Source of the DNA: Bilifractor sp002394235
Lineage (GTDB): Bacteria > Bacillota > Clostridia > Lachnospirales > Lachnospiraceae
DNA: 64,000 nt
Direction of reading: 5' to 3'
Assembly: GCF_052118845.1 (NCBI RefSeq)
Contig: NZ_JBQKGJ010000006.1
Coordinates: 62,001-126,000, forward strand
The translations under genes and the position numbers were made by a program. The notes under the pieces were generated by a model. It saw nothing but the letters and a program-made list of their open reading frames with translations, was not told the DNA's origin and made no database searches. Below are positions 59,945 to 64,000 of this stretch, in pieces (the stretch's first letter is position 1; every line of letters starts with the position of its first letter).

Positions 59945-60469
59945 ATGAAAGAGTTAAAAGATTATGTAACTACAATTCCGGATTTTCCGGAACCGGGTAT
60001 TATGTTCAGAGATATCACCAGTATCCTTGACGACGCGGACGGCCTGCAGCTTGCCATTAATACACTTCAGAAGTTTCTTGAAGGATTGGATGTGGATGTA
60101 ATCGCCGGAACTGAGTCCAGGGGATTTATCTTCGGTATGCCGATCGCGTATAACCTGCACAAGCCTTTTGTGCTCATCCGCAAGAAGGGCAAGCTTCCGA
60201 GGGAGACAATTTCGGAGACCTACGATCTTGAGTATGGTCAGGCGACGATCGAAATCCATAAGGATTCCATCCGGCCGGGGCAGAAGGTTGTGCTTGTCGA
60301 TGACCTGATTGCGACCGGCGGCACGATCGAGGCAGCCGCGCATCTGGTTGAGAGACTTGGCGGAGAAGTGGTCAAAATGATTTTTGTCATGGAGCTTGCC
60401 GGACTTAAGGGAAGAGAGCGCCTGTCAAAGTATGATATTGATTCTGCCATTATTTATGAAGGAAAATAA
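59945..60469 (+). CDS. apt: Adenine phosphoribosyltransferase
   Basis: Salvages adenine to AMP with PRPP. 174 residues; IPDFPEPGIMFRDIT at the N-terminus, ESRGFIFGMPIAY near 60 and the PRPP-binding loop VVLVDDLIATGGT near 118. ATG 59945 follows AGGAG. A terminator follows. Confidence 0.97.
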   Translation: MKELKDYVTTIPDFPEPGIMFRDITSILDDADGLQLAINTLQKFLEGLDVDVIAGTESRGFIFGMPIAYNLHKPFVLIRKKGKLPRETISETYDLEYGQATIEIHKDSIRPGQKVVLVDDLIATGGTIEAAAHLVERLGGEVVKMIFVMELAGLKGRERLSKYDIDSAIIYEGK

Positions 60470-60507
60470 TTTCCGCGGCTGATTTTTGTTTACAGGAGCT
60501 TTGCGAT

Positions 60508-60546
60508 AGCGGGGGAAACGTGTGAAAGGCATTTTGCCCCGCTTTT
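60508..60546 (+). terminator. Terminator of apt
   Basis: AGCGGGG / CCCCGCT stem, long loop, TTTT. Confidence 0.6.
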
Positions 60547-60574
60547 CCGGTATGCGGGGTCTGGAGAACATCAT

Positions 60575-62929
60575 ATGGATAACACGCAGAAATTAAACCC
60601 GATCGATAGAGAAAAGCTGCGCAGGGAAGATGAAAAGCTGAAGAAGGATGTGGCAGAGGTTGATGCAAGCCTCAAGACCATGGAAGATTTCTCGTCTCCG
60701 GAAAAGCTCTATGAGGAACTGGTCCGGAGCGTCAAAAAATACCATCCTTCTACGGATTTGTCCATGATTGAGAAGGCGTACAGGGTTGCGTCGGATGCTC
60801 ATAAGGATCAGAAGAGAAAATCCGGCGAGCCGTACATCATTCATCCCCTTTGCGTTGGCATCATTCTTGCGGATCTTGAACTGGATAAGGAGTCCATTGC
60901 CGCAGGGCTGCTTCATGATGTTGTTGAGGATACAGTGCTTACCAAGGAACAGGTCGCCGAACTTTTCGGCGATGAAGTTGCACTGATCGTAGACGGCGTG
61001 ACGAAGCTCGGTCAGCTGAGCTATTCGGCGGACAAGGTGGAGGAGCAGGCAGAGAATCTGCGTAAGATGTTTCTGGCTATGGCGAAGGATATCCGCGTCA
61101 TCATGGTCAAGCTGGCGGACCGCCTGCATAACATGCGGACACTGCAGTATATGCGGCCTGAGAAGCAGCTGGAAAAGGCCAGAGAAACCATCGATATCTA
61201 TTCCCCCATCGCGCAGAGACTCGGTCTTGCGAAAATCAAGAATGAGCTGGATGACCTCTCCCTGAAATATCTGGAGCCGGAGGCATACTATGATCTCGTG
61301 CACCAGATTAATCAGAAGAAATCCGAGCGAGAAGCCTTTGTCGAGGAAATCGTCGAGGAAGTAAGAGTTCAGATTGAAGATGCCGGAATTGAGGCACAGA
61401 TTTACGGAAGAGCCAAGCATTTCTTCAGCATCTACAAGAAAATGGTCAACCAGCACAAGACGCTGGATCAGATCTACGATCTGTTTGCGGTTCGCATCAT
61501 TGTGGAGACGGTGAAGGACTGTTATGCTGCTCTCGGGGTCATTCATGAGATGTACACCCCGGTTCCCGGACGCTTCAAGGATTATATTGCCATGCCGAAG
61601 CCGAATATGTATCAGTCTCTTCATACGACGCTGATCGGACCGAACGGAACCCCGTTTGAGATACAAATCCGGACCTTCGAGATGCACCGGGTGGCGGAAT
61701 ATGGTATTGCTGCGCATTGGAAATACAAGGAGGCATCGGACGGCAAGACGCCGGGGCCTGAGCAGGAAGAGGAGAAGTTGAACTGGCTGCGTCAGATTCT
61801 GGAATGGCAGCAGGATCTGTCGGACAACAGAGAGTTCATGAGCCTTCTGAAAAGTGATCTGAATCTGTTTAATGAAAATGTCTATGTGTTCTCACCGGCC
61901 GGCGATGTGAAGACACTGCCGGCGGGGTCTTGTACCATTGACTTTGCCTATTCGGTACATTCTGCGGTCGGGAACCGGATGGTCGGTGCCAGAGTGAATG
62001 GTAAGCTTGTTCCCATCGAGACCGAGCTTCACAACGGCGACCGTGTCGAGATCATAACCTCGCAGAACTCAAAGGGACCAAGCCGAGACTGGCTGAAGGT
62101 CGTGAAGAGCACACAGGCGAAGAACCGCATCAACAAATGGTTCCGGGAAGAGAAGAAGGAAGACAATATTCTCCGCGGGAAGGAACTTCTGACCAGTTAT
62201 GCCCATTCGAAGGGGCGGACGATCAGTGATCTTCTGAAGCCGGCTTACATCGAAAAGGTGATGCACAAGTATGGCTTTCAGGACTGGGATTCCGTTCTGG
62301 CAGCGATCGGGCATGGCGGCCTGAAGGAAGGCCAGGTCATGAACAAGCTGGTTGAGTGCATGGAGCGGGACCGCAAGATGCAGATGACCGATCAGGATGT
62401 TCTGGACGCGGCCGCGGCGAACGCGCAGTCTCAGGATAAGGCAGGTGTGAATGATCCTGAGGTTCTGAAGCACAAGGGCGGGATAACTGTACGGGGCATT
62501 CATGACGTCGCGGTGCGTTTTTCCAAGTGCTGCAGCCCGATTCCGGGAGACGAAATCGTCGGATTTGTGACGCGGGGCCGGGGGATTACCATCCATAGGA
62601 CAGACTGCATCAACATCATGAACCTCCCGGAGGCGGAACGAAGCAGGCTGATCGAAGCGGAATGGGCACCGGAGCAGGACAAGGGAGAGTCTTATTCTGT
62701 CAGCATCGTGCTTTACGCGAACAACCGCACGGGACTTCTGGTTGATATTTCCAAGATCTTTACCGAACGCGACATCGATGTATCGGCGATGAATGTGCGG
62801 ACGAGCAAGCAGGGCACGGCTACTATCGATATGACCTTCCATGTGAGAAGTACAAATGAGCTGCGTGATCTTACCGAGAAGCTTCGTCAGATACCAAATG
62901 TTCTGGACGTAGAGCGGCAGAAGGGATAA
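60575..62929 (+). CDS. rel: Bifunctional (p)ppGpp synthetase/hydrolase Rel
   Basis: Makes and degrades the stringent-response alarmone. 784 residues: HD hydrolase with HDVVEDT near 110 and LADRLHNMRTL near 180, synthetase with YQSLHTTLIGPNGTPFEIQIRT near 345, TGS domain (VFSPAGDVKTLPAGSCTIDFAY) near 440, then a zinc-finger-like CCSPIPGDEIVGF and a C-terminal ACT domain. Both activity sites look intact. The N-terminus is ~35 residues longer than usual, with a helical charged start. Confidence 0.96.
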   Translation: MDNTQKLNPIDREKLRREDEKLKKDVAEVDASLKTMEDFSSPEKLYEELVRSVKKYHPSTDLSMIEKAYRVASDAHKDQKRKSGEPYIIHPLCVGIILADLELDKESIAAGLLHDVVEDTVLTKEQVAELFGDEVALIVDGVTKLGQLSYSADKVEEQAENLRKMFLAMAKDIRVIMVKLADRLHNMRTLQYMRPEKQLEKARETIDIYSPIAQRLGLAKIKNELDDLSLKYLEPEAYYDLVHQINQKKSEREAFVEEIVEEVRVQIEDAGIEAQIYGRAKHFFSIYKKMVNQHKTLDQIYDLFAVRIIVETVKDCYAALGVIHEMYTPVPGRFKDYIAMPKPNMYQSLHTTLIGPNGTPFEIQIRTFEMHRVAEYGIAAHWKYKEASDGKTPGPEQEEEKLNWLRQILEWQQDLSDNREFMSLLKSDLNLFNENVYVFSPAGDVKTLPAGSCTIDFAYSVHSAVGNRMVGARVNGKLVPIETELHNGDRVEIITSQNSKGPSRDWLKVVKSTQAKNRINKWFREEKKEDNILRGKELLTSYAHSKGRTISDLLKPAYIEKVMHKYGFQDWDSVLAAIGHGGLKEGQVMNKLVECMERDRKMQMTDQDVLDAAAANAQSQDKAGVNDPEVLKHKGGITVRGIHDVAVRFSKCCSPIPGDEIVGFVTRGRGITIHRTDCINIMNLPEAERSRLIEAEWAPEQDKGESYSVSIVLYANNRTGLLVDISKIFTERDIDVSAMNVRTSKQGTATIDMTFHVRSTNELRDLTEKLRQIPNVLDVERQKG

Positions 62930-62936
62930 AAATCTT

Positions 62937-63035
62937 ATTTACGCGAACAGTGAGCCGCAGCCGAATGCGAAGTATTCGTGTGCGGCGAGCGTCGCGATAG
63001 CGAGATAAAACTCGCGCAGCGTGTTTTATCTCGTT
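62937..63035 (+). repeat. Dispersed structured element A, copy 6
   Basis: About 99 bp, 7 bp after the rel stop and 23 bp before the next gene, same orientation; followed by TTTTATAC. Confidence 0.92.
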
Positions 63036-63058
63036 TTATACAGAGCAGGAGAAGATTT

Positions 63059-63691
63059 ATGTCTGAGATGGAAGTACAGAGCATGGTTCTCGGCATGGTC
63101 CAGACCAATGTATATCTGGTGAAAAACAAGACGACAGGCGAACTTCTGGTGGTGGATCCTGCGGACAGTCCGGATCGTATCACGCGGAAAGCCGGGGAAA
63201 TGGATGGGAAGCCGGCAGCCATTCTGCTGACACACGGCCATTTTGATCATATCGGCGCCTGTGCGGCGCTTCGCGCAAAATATGGAATCATGGTTTATGC
63301 CGAGGAGCATGAAAAAGAGGTTCTGATGGATACGTCGAAGAATCTTTCTGGCTCCTGGGCATCTCCGGTCACGCTTGAAGCGGATCGTTATGTGAAGGAC
63401 GGAGACATTCTGCGGCTCGCAGGTTTTGAGATTCACGTATATCACACCCCGGGACATACCATAGGGAGCTGCTGTTATTATTTCCCGGAGGAGAAAGCGC
63501 TGTTCAGCGGCGACACTCTGTTTTGTGAATCCTACGGAAGAACTGACCTTCCGACCGGAAGCAGTCATGATATGGAGGAAAGCGTTCAACGCATTTTGAG
63601 AGAAATTCCGCCGGATACCGCCGTTTATACCGGCCATGAGATGTTTACGACGATTGCCCGTGAACGGAAGTATAATCCGCTCGCCCGGTGA
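63059..63691 (+). CDS. MBL-fold metallo-hydrolase (glyoxalase II-like)
   Basis: 210 residues with the zinc motif LTHGHFDHIG near 62, HTPGHTIGSCCYYF near 140, FSGDTLF and a C-terminal TGHEMFTT, the pattern of small glyoxalase II-like hydrolases. Substrate unknown. The start ATG 63059 follows AGGAGAAG; the longer frame from 62978 translates element A. It sits between rel and hemZ. Confidence 0.9.
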   Translation: MSEMEVQSMVLGMVQTNVYLVKNKTTGELLVVDPADSPDRITRKAGEMDGKPAAILLTHGHFDHIGACAALRAKYGIMVYAEEHEKEVLMDTSKNLSGSWASPVTLEADRYVKDGDILRLAGFEIHVYHTPGHTIGSCCYYFPEEKALFSGDTLFCESYGRTDLPTGSSHDMEESVQRILREIPPDTAVYTGHEMFTTIARERKYNPLAR

Positions 63692-63709
63692 CCGGAAATG
63701 AGGTGAAAG

Positions 63710-64000
63710 GTGCCTGCCAGATTTACGCTGCAATTCAATCAACGAGAATATGAATACGATGTCTATAACCTGATCCGTGCATTTTTTCCCTTATCGGAGA
63801 TTACAATATGGTACGAGGGAGAGGAACGTCCCGAGGGGGATTTTGACGAGGATTTTGTGATCACCTATTACAGAACGTATGTCTCCTTTTCCTATGGCTC
63901 GAGGCGGGAGGAATGTTCCTTTTCCGATCCGGATGACAGGATTCATACGAAGAATGAGCTGAAGCAGCTTATCTACAGGACTTTATCGGACGCAACCGGG
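63710..64000 (+). CDS. hemZ: HemZ-like coproporphyrinogen dehydrogenase, 3' partial
   Basis: The frame from GTG 63710 is open to the window end (97 codons). It reads VPARFTLQFNQREYEYDVYNLIRAFFPLSEI and ends with KNELKQLIYRTLSDATG, matching the N-terminal part of HemZ-type oxygen-independent coproporphyrinogen oxidases that follow rel and an MBL gene in related genomes (recalled). The radical SAM core would be outside the window. The RBS AGGTGA is close to the GTG. Confidence 0.7.
   Translation, partial: MPARFTLQFNQREYEYDVYNLIRAFFPLSEITIWYEGEERPEGDFDEDFVITYYRTYVSFSYGSRREECSFSDPDDRIHTKNELKQLIYRTLSDATG

Noticed and set aside
62978..63058. N-terminal extension of the MBL hydrolase
   Set aside because: It translates element A; ATG 63059 has a good RBS and matches the family start.

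Overview
The window looks like a core-chromosome segment of a Firmicutes of class Clostridia, most likely Lachnospiraceae-like and moderately GC-rich. The evidence is gene content and order: a wall/division cluster (class B PBP, mraY, murD, ftsQ, ftsZ), the rimP-nusA-ylxR-ylxQ-infB-rbfA-nrnA-truB-ribF operon, a SCIFF ranthipeptide with its radical SAM maturase next to secDF-recJ-apt-rel-MBL-hemZ, a YerC regulator and a DUF4080-type radical SAM protein. Many genes start with TTG or GTG behind good ribosome binding sites. There is no rRNA, CRISPR array, prophage or intact transposon. The first and last genes run off the window.

Layout: 1-7.8 kb, peptidoglycan synthesis and septation. 8-12.7 kb, an extended 3-dehydroquinate dehydratase, then an FHA / CpaE-like ATPase / G3E-GTPase cassette. 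12.9-15.2 kb, tRNA-Arg, a DtxR-type regulator, the 3' remnant of a metal P-type ATPase and a GDPD-like protein without catalytic residues. 15.4-25 kb, plsC, ispE, a GntR regulator, tRNA-Ala, a uracil permease, a hydrolase, a radical SAM protein and an aminopeptidase. 25.2-30.9 kb, greA, ftsH and a branching-enzyme homologue whose catalytic residues are replaced. 31-40.2 kb, the nusA-infB operon. 40.5-46.3 kb, yerC, a DMT exporter, hisHF, ung and a SpoVB/MurJ-type flippase. 46.9-51.8 kb, a secreted protein and a nickel/cobalt ECF transporter operon with a CsoR/InrS-like sensor and His-rich tails. 52-64 kb, an rRNA methyltransferase, SCIFF and its maturase, secDF, recJ, apt, rel, an MBL hydrolase and the start of hemZ.

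Two patterns are not explained by the genes. First, a structured ~98-bp repeat (element A) occurs six times. In the five clear cases it lies just upstream of a gene in the same orientation, several times directly after the previous stop codon; a second element (B) occurs three times in a similar position. Second, many intergenic junctions carry short tandem duplications (units 16-60 bp, unrelated in sequence), often starting at a stop codon and sometimes supplying the next gene's RBS or -35 box. In-frame minisatellites expand several housekeeping proteins (IF-2, FtsQ, a G3E GTPase, the GlgB-like protein). Two proteins appear to be pseudoenzymes, and FtsQ carries an insertion with three calcium-loop-like motifs.
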